From contig QMQE01000005.1 of assembly GCA_003650445.1 (NCBI GenBank), positions 1 through 28,769 of the forward strand: a DNA stretch of 28,769 bases. Reading direction: 5' to 3'. This document shows, one piece after another, positions 16,099 to 24,057 of the stretch (positions within the stretch are counted from its first letter, which is position 1; the number at the start of each line of letters is the position of its first letter). Position numbers and translations under genes: made by a program. The notes below the pieces were generated by a model. The model was not told the origin of the DNA, searched no databases, and saw nothing but the letters and a program-made list of their open reading frames with translations. Source of the DNA: Acidobacteriota bacterium. Lineage in GTDB: Bacteria; Acidobacteriota; Holophagae; Thermotomaculales; Thermotomaculaceae.

Positions 16099-17237
16099 GC
16101 AGGCAGCGGGTTTACAACGGGAACGAACTGGTTTCCCTGGCTGCGATGGATGCGGGTTGTCGCTTTTATGCGGGATATCCCATCACCCCCAGCTCGGAAA
16201 TCATGGAAGTTATGTCAAAGGAGATGCCGAAGGTCGGCGGCGCATTTATTCAGATGGAAGACGAAATTGCTTCTATCGGTGCAGCCATCGGTGCCGCATG
16301 GACCGGAGTCAAGTCTATGACTGCCAGTTCCGGCCCCGGGATTTCCCTGAAAGCGGAGCATATCGGCTTCGCTTGCATCACCGAGACGCCGCTGGTCATC
16401 GTGAACATCATGCGGGGCGGTCCCTCTACCGGGTTCCCCACCGCCACCAGCCAGTCGGATCTGATGCAGGCACGCTGGGGCACCCACGGTGACCATCCGG
16501 TTATCGCGCTGGTACCGGGAACGGCTACGGAGATGTACTATGAAACCATCCGGGCATTCAATCTGGCGGAGCTGTACCGGACCCCGGTTATCATCCTTGG
16601 TGATGAAATGCTGGGACATTTGAATACAATGCTGGATCTGCCGGACCCCTCAACGCTGGAACTGGTGGAACGGAAACTGGCAGAGCCGAAGCCGGGTGAA
16701 AAATATAGGCCCTTTGCCATGGATCAGGGCGATGTCCCTCCCATGGGTGCCTTTTTCAGGGGCTACCGCTTTCATCTCACCGGGCTGAATTCCAACGAAT
16801 ACGGCTATCCCACCATTGATCCGGACATGATTCAGGCCCAGCAGGAACGGATGATGAACAAAATCGCCAACCATGCCGATGAAATGGAGAAGAATGATAC
16901 ATTCAACCTGGACGATGCTGACATTCTGACCGTTGCTGTGGGCTCCACGGGTTCCGCCGCAAAGCAGGCATCCAAGGATATGAAGGCGGATGGCAGTGGA
17001 AGACTGGGTGTATTCCGCCCTCTCACCCTCTGGCCTTTCCCTGAAAAAGAGCTGGATGCACTGATTGGCTCAGGCAAGTTCAAAGGCTTGTTTGTACCGG
17101 AGGCAAACCTGGGCCAGCTTGTGATTGAAGTGGAGAGAATCAATCGCGGGCGGCTGCCAATCCAGACCCTGCAGAAGGTCAACGGATTTCCGGTTACCCC
17201 CGGTGATATTGTTGAACGGATCAAGGAGGTGTTCTGA
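16095..17237 (+). CDS. korA: 2-oxoglutarate:ferredoxin oxidoreductase, alpha subunit
   Basis: KorA with KorB decarboxylates 2-oxoglutarate to succinyl-CoA and passes electrons to ferredoxin; the reverse reaction fixes CO2. The 380 residues carry the pyrimidine-binding domain: GNELVSLAAMDAGC, YPITPSSEIMEVM, QMEDEIASIGAAIGAAW with the conserved glutamate, TASSGPG and RGGPSTGFPTATSQSDL. A transketolase C-terminal-like domain follows (about 270-360). The sucCD neighbours support 2-oxoglutarate as substrate, although related 2-oxoacid enzymes use other acids. Its stop overlaps the korB start by one base (TGATG). Confidence 0.93.
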   Translation: MSRQRVYNGNELVSLAAMDAGCRFYAGYPITPSSEIMEVMSKEMPKVGGAFIQMEDEIASIGAAIGAAWTGVKSMTASSGPGISLKAEHIGFACITETPLVIVNIMRGGPSTGFPTATSQSDLMQARWGTHGDHPVIALVPGTATEMYYETIRAFNLAELYRTPVIILGDEMLGHLNTMLDLPDPSTLELVERKLAEPKPGEKYRPFAMDQGDVPPMGAFFRGYRFHLTGLNSNEYGYPTIDPDMIQAQQERMMNKIANHADEMEKNDTFNLDDADILTVAVGSTGSAAKQASKDMKADGSGRLGVFRPLTLWPFPEKELDALIGSGKFKGLFVPEANLGQLVIEVERINRGRLPIQTLQKVNGFPVTPGDIVERIKEVF

Positions 17238-18061
17238 TGGCTCCTGCAGCATACATTAACTTTGAGCAGTATCTCCGCCAGGATTATCGGGGACTTCAGT
17301 GGTGCCCCGGTTGTGGGGATGGTGCCATTCTTCAGGCCTTTCTCCGTGCTGTCCACGAATTGGGAATTTCCCAGGACGATATGGCAGTGGTTTCCGGTAT
17401 CGGCTGTTCCGGCCGCATTAGCGGTTACATTGATTTTAATACCATGCATACTACCCATGGCCGGGCGATTTCCTTTGCAACCGGCATCAAGCTGGCGAGT
17501 CCGGACAAACATGTTGTTGTGTTCGGTGGAGACGGAGACCAGACTGCCATCGGCGGAAACCATTTTATCCATGCCTGCCGCCGCAACATCAACCTGACCA
17601 TCTGTGTCATCAATAACAACGTGTACGGCATGACCGGCGGCCAGTATTCCCCCACCACCCCCCACGGTATGAAGACTCAAACCATGCCCTACGGAAACTA
17701 TGACCAGCAGTTTGACGTAGTGAACCTGGCCATCGGTGCTGGGGCAACCTACGTGGCCCGGGAATCTGTGTGGAAACCCGTTGCCTTGACAAAGTTTTTC
17801 AAGAAAGGCATCCAGCACAACGGCGTTTCGGTAATTGAGGTTGTTTCCAACTGCCACATTAACCTGGGGCGGAGAAACAAGATGAAATCTCCCCATGCCG
17901 TGCTGGACTGGATCAAGGGGAGAACGGTTTCATTGGCAAAAGCCAAAAACATGAGCGAGGAAGAACTGGAAGGGAAAATCCTGGTGGGCGAATTCGTTGA
18001 GAAAGATAAACCGGAATTTACCGAGCAGTATTACAAGCTCGTGGAAAGTCTGAAGAAGTAG
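17237..18061 (+). CDS. korB: 2-oxoglutarate:ferredoxin oxidoreductase, beta subunit
   Basis: This is the thiamine-diphosphate-binding subunit of the enzyme. The 274 residues include WCPGCGDGAI (22-31), the GIGCSGR motif (55-60), and the ThDP/Mg signature GDGDQTAIGGNH (98-109) followed by NNNVYGMTGGQYSPTTP (126-142). The C-terminus carries a charged segment (about 235-270). Length and motifs match KorB. A GGAGG sits just before the start inside korA. Confidence 0.94.
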   Translation: MAPAAYINFEQYLRQDYRGLQWCPGCGDGAILQAFLRAVHELGISQDDMAVVSGIGCSGRISGYIDFNTMHTTHGRAISFATGIKLASPDKHVVVFGGDGDQTAIGGNHFIHACRRNINLTICVINNNVYGMTGGQYSPTTPHGMKTQTMPYGNYDQQFDVVNLAIGAGATYVARESVWKPVALTKFFKKGIQHNGVSVIEVVSNCHINLGRRNKMKSPHAVLDWIKGRTVSLAKAKNMSEEELEGKILVGEFVEKDKPEFTEQYYKLVESLKK

Positions 18062-18071
18062 GGGGAACGCC

Positions 18072-18614
18072 ATGTCATTTCATTATGAAGCACGATTTGC
18101 AGCCATTGGCGGACAGGGCATCATTACCGCGGGGGCTTTTCTCGCGACCGCGGCAACCCTCGAAGGGAAATATGCCACACAAAGCCCCACATACACTTCC
18201 CAGGTCCGTGGCGGTCCCACTAAAGTGGATGTGATTATCAGTGACGAGGAAATTCTGTTTCCAAAGGGAAACAAGCTGGACCTTTTCCTGGCAATGGCGC
18301 AGAAGCCCTACGACCGCTACTATTCGGAGTTGAAGCCTAACAGTTTGGTAATTGTAGAAGAGAACCTGGTTCAGAACGTCCATGATGATGGCCACAAGAT
18401 TATCCGGGTTCCCATCATTGAGCTGGCAGAAAAGGAAATCGGCCTTGCTGTTACCATTTCCGTCATTGCAACAGGCCTGGTGGTCGCACTGACAGAGATT
18501 GTTACCCCGGATACTATGCAGCGGGCGATCCTCAGCCGGGTCCCGAAAGGAACCGAGGCTTTGAACATGAAAGCGTTCCAGCTGGGGCTGGACGTCGGTG
18601 CAAAATTGAAGTAA
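18072..18614 (+). CDS. korC: 2-oxoglutarate:ferredoxin oxidoreductase, gamma subunit
   Basis: The 180-residue product matches the gamma family domain: FAAIGGQGIITAGAFLA (9-25), ATQSPTYTSQVRGGPTKVDV about 37-56 and the KNE-free Rossmann-like remainder. It completes the four-subunit complex; alpha, beta, gamma and delta are all present in the order D-A-B-C. It begins 10 bp after korB with a GGGGGAACG spacer as its SD. Confidence 0.92.
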   Translation: MSFHYEARFAAIGGQGIITAGAFLATAATLEGKYATQSPTYTSQVRGGPTKVDVIISDEEILFPKGNKLDLFLAMAQKPYDRYYSELKPNSLVIVEENLVQNVHDDGHKIIRVPIIELAEKEIGLAVTISVIATGLVVALTEIVTPDTMQRAILSRVPKGTEALNMKAFQLGLDVGAKLK

Positions 18615-18655
18615 AGCAGACGCTGAGCAGAATAGATTTGAAGGAGAGCAGAATA

Positions 18656-19072
18656 ATGAGCGAAAGAACATTTGGCATCATCAAACCGGATGCGGTTCAG
18701 AAGGGCTACGCCGGGGAGATTCTGACCATGATTGAAAAAAACGGGTTCAAAATTGTCGGCCTGAAAAAGGTCCGGCTCACCAAGGAAAAAGCAGAGGGGT
18801 TCTACTTTGTTCATCGGGAAAGGCCCTTCTTTAACAGCCTGACAGACTTCATGTCCGAGGGCCCCATCGTGGTCATGGTTCTGGAAAAGGAAAATGCCAT
18901 TCCCGACTGGCGTAAGCTGATGGGTGCCACCAATCCTGCGGATGCCGACGCGGGTACCATTCGCAAGGCCTTTGCGGAAAACATTGAGAGAAACGCGGTC
19001 CATGGCTCCGACAGCCCGGATTCCGCAGCTATTGAGATTCCGTACTTCTTTAATCAACTTGAACTTGTCTGA
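18656..19072 (+). CDS. ndk: nucleoside diphosphate kinase
   Basis: Ndk moves the gamma-phosphate between NTPs and NDPs through a phosphohistidine. The 138-residue protein has TFGIIKPDAVQKG at the start, the nucleotide-binding ATNPADADAGTIR (91-103) and the active-site histidine H116 in NAVHGSDSPDSA. The frame extends six codons upstream, but the ATG at 18656 matches the family start and follows AAGGAG. It is the last gene of the sucCD-kor operon, fitting its link to the GTP or ATP made by succinyl-CoA synthetase. Confidence 0.96.
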   Translation: MSERTFGIIKPDAVQKGYAGEILTMIEKNGFKIVGLKKVRLTKEKAEGFYFVHRERPFFNSLTDFMSEGPIVVMVLEKENAIPDWRKLMGATNPADADAGTIRKAFAENIERNAVHGSDSPDSAAIEIPYFFNQLELV

Positions 19073-19106
19073 AAATTCGGGGGCGGATATTCCCGCCCCC
19101 GAATTT
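19073..19106 (+). terminator. intrinsic terminator after ndk
   Basis: AAATTCGGGGGCGG (19073-19086) pairs perfectly with CCGCCCCCGAATTT (19093-19106) around a six-base loop. The 14-bp stem starts at the base after the ndk stop and is followed by a short pyrimidine tract (TTTCTTCTGT). It closes the sucC-ndk operon. Confidence 0.88.
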
Positions 19107-19155
19107 CTTCTGTCCCGGCCTCTGCACCAGCTCCAGAATCAAAAAGGAAACACAA

Positions 19156-21651
19156 ATGAACACCATTGACCACCTTGTCCCCCATCTTCTGACTGTTCAA
19201 AAGCCGGCCCAGTATCTGGGCGGTGAATTGAATGCGGTTCAGAAAGACCCATCCGGTCGCTTGCGGGTTGCACTGGCCTTTCCGGACCTCTACGAAATCG
19301 GCATGTCCTACACCGGATTACAGATTCTCTACCACCTGATCAACCGGGAGGACAATTTCTTCGGGGAACGGGTATTTGCTCCCTGGCCGGATATGGCAAA
19401 GTTGCTCCGGGACACATCCACCTCTCTTTTTACATTGGAAACGAAGACCCCCCTTTCAGAAATGGATGTGTTGGGCTTCACTTTCCAGTACGAACTGAGT
19501 TACAGTAACTTCCTGATGATGCTGGATCTTGGCGGAATCCCACTTTTGTCAAAAGATCGGGACAGCGGCCCTCTGATCATGGCCGGCGGGCCCTGCGTGT
19601 ACAACCCGGAACCCATCGCCGACTTTGTGGATGTGTTCTACATGGGGGAAGCGGAACGGGAACTGGTTCCGGTACTGGCAGACATTCAGGAAATGCGAAA
19701 CAGCGGGATATCCCGGCAGGAGCAGCTGAAGGCACTCCATGAAAATTATCCATTTCTCTATATCCCGGCCTTTCACAGGGCAAGGCCTAAAGACCCATTC
19801 TGGACCGTTGTGCCATCCAGGCCGGTAAAACGAACTATCCCCCGGAAATTCTCCATGGCAGACTTCCCGTCCCGGCTGATATTGCCCAACGTGGCGGTGG
19901 TCTATGATCGGATTACACTGGAGATTTCCCGGGGATGCGATGAGGGTTGCCGGTTCTGCCAGGCGGGGATGATTTACCGCCCGGCCCGGGAACGGGCGCC
20001 GGAAGATCTTCTGGCGCAGGCTCATGCACTGGTGGATGCCACCGGCCATGACGAAATCTCCCTGTCCTCCCTGAGTACGGCGGACTATCCGGGGATCGAA
20101 AACCTGGTGTCGGTAATGGTGAACGAGTTTGAACAGGACCGGATTTCCACCGCACTGCCGTCGATTCGGGCCGACCGTTTTCAGGAAAGTTTTGCGGAGG
20201 AAATCAAACGGGTTCGCAAAACCGGCTTTACCATTGCACCGGAGGCCGGATCCCAGCGGCTGAGGGATGTCATCAACAAGAATCTCAGCGAAGAGGCTAT
20301 TCTCACTGCCGCGGATACTGCCTACCGTCACGGCTGGAGCCACATCAAGCTCTATTTCATGATGGGACTTCCCACTGAGACAATGGAAGACCTGGATGAA
20401 ATGCTTGCCCTTACCGAAAAAATAGCTGCCATGAATCGACGGGGCTATACCGTTCTCAGCGTATCAACCTTTGTCCCCAAACCCCATACCCCTTTTCAAT
20501 GGGCAGCGCAGCTTACGGCAGATGAAATCCGGCGGCGGCAGAATCACATTAAACACCGGGTTCGGTCCCGGAATATTAAAATAAAACTGCATGATCCTGC
20601 CCAGTCCATACTGGAAGGAATTTTCTCCCGCGGAGACCGCCATACTGGGAAACTGCTGTTGGAAGCCTATCGGAACGGAGCCTGCTTTGACGGCTGGACC
20701 GACCATTTTCACCCTGAAATATGGGACAATGCGGCAATGGCTATCGGCTACGATTCCGCCCACCTGCATCGGGAACTGGATGTTGAAAGCTCACTCCCCT
20801 GGGATTTTGTGGATATTTCAGTTCCAAAAACTTTCTTTTTGAAAGAATGGGAACGGGCAAAGTCCAATGAACCCACCCCCATGTGCGTGGACCCCGGAAG
20901 CTGCAACGCCTGCAGGGCATGTTCTGCCGAAGAGATTCAGACCCGTTTCCAAAAACGGGAAGAAATGATTGAAACCCTGGCAAAAATGAAGAAAAAGAGT
21001 TCAATGTTGAATGAAAATAGCAAAAAAGAACGGTTTTTTTACGAATTTTCATACAAAAAGGGTGGATTTGCTCGTTTTGTTTCTCACCTGGACCTGGTTA
21101 GTATCTTTTCCCGGGCGATTCGGATTGCGAAGCTCCCGGTGATGTTCAGCCGGGGGTTCAATCCAAGGCCGATATTGAAATTTTCTCCAGCTCTGGAACT
21201 GGGGATTGCAGGAGATGATGAGCGCTTTCTCGGTGAATTTGTTGATTCCTTCGACCTCATCACAGCGATGGAAAGCCTCAACCGGGCATTGCCGGAAGGG
21301 ATACGCATCACGGCTGTTTCCCCTTGTCCCATGGAGAAACGGAACCGCCTTTCCCGGGATGTGGATTTTGTTTATGAATTGGTATTTCCGGCACCGGTTG
21401 GGGTATCCCCCGGATGGCGGGAAATTGTGGTGGAAAAAACCACCCGGAAGGGAACCCGGCAAATCCGCATCGGGGACATTGTGCAGAAGGTGGAGGCCAG
21501 CGGCAGGATGGCAACGGTTGTGATTCGACACTCCCAACGCAGAGGTAGTCTGAAACTCTCCGACACCCTTCCTCATATTTTCCCGGATGGCAACTCAACT
21601 CATGCTATACTATTGCGGAAACAGCTGAATTATTTAGAGGGAGAGGCATGA
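19156..21651 (+). CDS. radical SAM protein fused to a DUF2344 domain
   Basis: The 831-residue protein joins two parts. The first (about 1-600) is a radical SAM enzyme of the TIGR03960 type, with a cobalamin-binding-like N-terminal region. Its 4Fe-4S triad is CDEGCRFC (C261, C265, C268), after the conserved EISRG. A Cys-rich segment CVDPGSCNACRAC (about 577-589) may hold another cluster. The second part (about 622-831) is the DUF2344/TIGR03936 domain, with RFVSHLDLVSIFSRA and FSRGFNPRPILKFSPAL. In many genomes these domains are encoded next to RNase G, as here, where its stop overlaps the rng start. The substrate is unknown; an RNA- or translation-linked modification is a guess. AGGAAA precedes the ATG. 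Confidence 0.9.
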   Translation: MNTIDHLVPHLLTVQKPAQYLGGELNAVQKDPSGRLRVALAFPDLYEIGMSYTGLQILYHLINREDNFFGERVFAPWPDMAKLLRDTSTSLFTLETKTPLSEMDVLGFTFQYELSYSNFLMMLDLGGIPLLSKDRDSGPLIMAGGPCVYNPEPIADFVDVFYMGEAERELVPVLADIQEMRNSGISRQEQLKALHENYPFLYIPAFHRARPKDPFWTVVPSRPVKRTIPRKFSMADFPSRLILPNVAVVYDRITLEISRGCDEGCRFCQAGMIYRPARERAPEDLLAQAHALVDATGHDEISLSSLSTADYPGIENLVSVMVNEFEQDRISTALPSIRADRFQESFAEEIKRVRKTGFTIAPEAGSQRLRDVINKNLSEEAILTAADTAYRHGWSHIKLYFMMGLPTETMEDLDEMLALTEKIAAMNRRGYTVLSVSTFVPKPHTPFQWAAQLTADEIRRRQNHIKHRVRSRNIKIKLHDPAQSILEGIFSRGDRHTGKLLLEAYRNGACFDGWTDHFHPEIWDNAAMAIGYDSAHLHRELDVESSLPWDFVDISVPKTFFLKEWERAKSNEPTPMCVDPGSCNACRACSAEEIQTRFQKREEMIETLAKMKKKSSMLNENSKKERFFYEFSYKKGGFARFVSHLDLVSIFSRAIRIAKLPVMFSRGFNPRPILKFSPALELGIAGDDERFLGEFVDSFDLITAMESLNRALPEGIRITAVSPCPMEKRNRLSRDVDFVYELVFPAPVGVSPGWREIVVEKTTRKGTRQIRIGDIVQKVEASGRMATVVIRHSQRRGSLKLSDTLPHIFPDGNSTHAILLRKQLNYLEGEA

Positions 21652-23168
21652 ATCAGGAAATTATCGTCAATTCCACAAGCCATGAGACAAGAATCGCTGT
21701 ATTGGAAAACAATCAGCTTAGCGAGGTTTACGTTGAGCGGAATTTTGACCGTGGAATTGTTGGAAATATTTACAAGGGCCGGGTAACGCGGGTTTTGCCT
21801 GGGATGCAGTCTGCATTCGTGGACATTGGGTTTGAACGGGATGCTTTTCTCTACGTTGGAGATATTTCTGAAAACCTGTTGACGGTGGAAGATTTCCTTG
21901 AGGAGGAAGAGGGCATCGAAGGCGATGTGCCGGATTCTGTTGAAGAAGAGAACCTTCCGAGCGATACCATGCATATTGAAGATCTTCTTCAGGAGGGTCA
22001 ACAAATCCTCGTTCAGGTTGCAAAGGAACCCATTGGAACAAAGGGGCCGAGGATTACTGCACATATCAGCCTGCCGGGGCGCTACATTGTTTTTATGCCC
22101 ACCATCAACCATATTGGCATCTCCCGTAAGATTGAAGATCCAAAAGAGAAGGAGCGGCTGAAAGCGATTATCACCTCCCTGAAAAGCGGGAATCGGGGCT
22201 ACATTGTCCGCACCGCAGGCGAGGGAATGGAAGAAAAGGAGTTTGTCCAGGATATCAATTTTCTGCAGAAACTCTGGAAGGAAATCGTCCAGAAAACAGA
22301 AACAGTTTCCGCTCCCTGCCTGATTCATGAGGAACTGGGACTGATTCAAAAAATTGTGAGGGATGCGTTCTGCGAGGAAACCTCTCTGATGCTGGTTGAT
22401 TCTGAAACCGCTTTCCAGAAAACCTTGCAGTTTATTGACAAAATTGATCATCGCTGGGCATCGAGGATTCGGCTTTACACCAAGAAACGGCCGATTTTTG
22501 ATGAATATGAAGTGGAATCTCAGCTGGAAGCTGCATTGAATTCAAAGGTATGGTTGAGGTCAGGTGGGTATATTGTCATCAACCAGACAGAGGCGCTGGT
22601 GGCGATTGACGTAAACACCGGGCGCTATATCGGCAAGCGTTCTCTGGAGGAAACGGTTTTCAAGACCAATATGGAAGCTGTGAAAGAGATTGTTCGCCAG
22701 ATACGGCTCAGAAATCTCGGTGGTATCATTGTTATTGATTTCATTGATATGGAAGAGACAGAACATCGAAAATCTGTCTTGAAGGAACTTGAGGAATACC
22801 TGAAAGGCGACCGTTCCCGTTCCAATATTCTGACCATTGATGAAATCGGACTGGTGGCCCTGACACGGAAGCGTTCCAAACAGTCACTGGAACGGTTTCT
22901 GACAGAAATGTGTCCCTATTGCCAGGGTTCCGGCCGTATCAAATCCATTTCCACAATGGCCCTTCAGATTCAGCGGGAAATAATGACCCGCCTTACCCCC
23001 CAGTTTGACCGGAACATCACTGTTCGGGTCAATCCTTACGTTGGTGAATTTCTTAAACGGGATGAGTATGATGTCCTGGGCGAACTGACCCGGATTTTCA
23101 ACATCCGAATCAAGGTTTCCGACGACCCCAACCTCCACATTGAGGAATATAACGTTGTCATCAACTGA
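21648..23168 (+). CDS. rng: ribonuclease G (RNase E/G family)
   Basis: This is a 5'-end-dependent endoribonuclease that processes rRNA and tRNA and turns over mRNA. The 506 residues include an S1-like region (GNIYKGRVTRVLPGMQSAFVDIG, about 41-63), the 5'-sensor region with GTKGPRITAHISLPGRYIVF about 129-148, and the DNase I-like catalytic site AIDVNTG about 321-327 with VIDFIDM about 365. The zinc-link cysteines are CPYCQGSG about 424-431. It has RNase G length and lacks the RNase E C-terminal scaffold. ATGA overlap with the preceding gene implies coupling. Confidence 0.94.
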   Translation: MNQEIIVNSTSHETRIAVLENNQLSEVYVERNFDRGIVGNIYKGRVTRVLPGMQSAFVDIGFERDAFLYVGDISENLLTVEDFLEEEEGIEGDVPDSVEEENLPSDTMHIEDLLQEGQQILVQVAKEPIGTKGPRITAHISLPGRYIVFMPTINHIGISRKIEDPKEKERLKAIITSLKSGNRGYIVRTAGEGMEEKEFVQDINFLQKLWKEIVQKTETVSAPCLIHEELGLIQKIVRDAFCEETSLMLVDSETAFQKTLQFIDKIDHRWASRIRLYTKKRPIFDEYEVESQLEAALNSKVWLRSGGYIVINQTEALVAIDVNTGRYIGKRSLEETVFKTNMEAVKEIVRQIRLRNLGGIIVIDFIDMEETEHRKSVLKELEEYLKGDRSRSNILTIDEIGLVALTRKRSKQSLERFLTEMCPYCQGSGRIKSISTMALQIQREIMTRLTPQFDRNITVRVNPYVGEFLKRDEYDVLGELTRIFNIRIKVSDDPNLHIEEYNVVIN

Positions 23169-24057
23169 TGATTCCCCCGGCCTGTCCATCGCGCTTGGTT
23201 CCGGTGCCGCCCGTGGCTTGGCCCATATCGGAGTTCTGAAAACACTGGATGAATCGGGGCTGAAAATCGCTGCCATTTCCGGTTGTTCCATCGGCGCTGT
23301 AATCGGAGGATTCTACGCCGCCGGCAAATTATCTGAGGCGGAAGAATATTACCGGAACATGGGATTGAATGACGTAATCCGTAATTTTGATCCGGTCTTT
23401 CCCAGCGGTGGCCTCATCAATGGCAAAAAAATGATTCAGATGTTTCGGGACATTGTGGGGGAAATCAGGCTGGGTGAAACTGCAATCCCCTTCTACCCGG
23501 TGGCTACGGAATTATCCACAGGTGAAATGGAAGTACTTGCGAACTGTCGGCTCTGGGAGGCGATTCGAGCATCCATTTCTATCCCCGGGCTGTTCAAACC
23601 CTACCGGTTGAAAAAAAAGTGGTATGTGGATGGGGGCCTGACCAATCCGGTGCCGGTGGACGTACTCAAGGCTCACAGTGCCGGGGCGAGGATTGTGGCA
23701 GTTACCCTGAATCTGCCTCCGACGGCCTACCGGAGAAACTGGATTAAACCATTGGACGAAGAAACAAATGACAAAGCATTCCTTGATCGCTTTCCGGCCA
23801 TGAAAGCCTTTCTGAAAAAAAGGGGGGTCAGCTTACCCAAAAGAGAAGAAAAGCCCGGCATGCTCTACACCTTGAACCGTACATTCCACATTTTTCAGTA
23901 CGAAATCGCATGGCGGTCCATTGAGATGAATAAGCCGGACTATGTCATTGCGCCTGAACTGCCGGATCTGCTGTTTTATGATTTTCACAAGGCGGATCAG
24001 GCAATTGCCGAGGGAAAGCGTGTAACAAAAGCATTCCTCAGCGAATTGCGTAGCTGA
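23155..24057 (+). CDS. patatin-like phospholipase (RssA/NTE family)
   Basis: The product is a serine acyl hydrolase with a Ser-Asp dyad. Motifs are GSGAARGLAHIG (15-26, oxyanion loop), the nucleophile elbow GCSIG (S45) and the catalytic DGG (D159, in YVDGGLTNPVPV). The protein is about 300 residues from the TTG at 23155, which follows TGAGGA by eight bases. A TTG at 23140 would add five residues but has no SD. Either start overlaps the rng end. The substrate is unknown, perhaps a phospholipid or lysophospholipid. Its 3' end overlaps dnaE by 20 bp on the opposite strand. Confidence 0.88.
   Translation: MSSTDDSPGLSIALGSGAARGLAHIGVLKTLDESGLKIAAISGCSIGAVIGGFYAAGKLSEAEEYYRNMGLNDVIRNFDPVFPSGGLINGKKMIQMFRDIVGEIRLGETAIPFYPVATELSTGEMEVLANCRLWEAIRASISIPGLFKPYRLKKKWYVDGGLTNPVPVDVLKAHSAGARIVAVTLNLPPTAYRRNWIKPLDEETNDKAFLDRFPAMKAFLKKRGVSLPKREEKPGMLYTLNRTFHIFQYEIAWRSIEMNKPDYVIAPELPDLLFYDFHKADQAIAEGKRVTKAFLSELRS

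Noticed and set aside
16832..17896. Long antisense frame (354 codons) under korA and korB
   Set aside because: It lies opposite two clearly coding genes and contains no recognisable protein motif.
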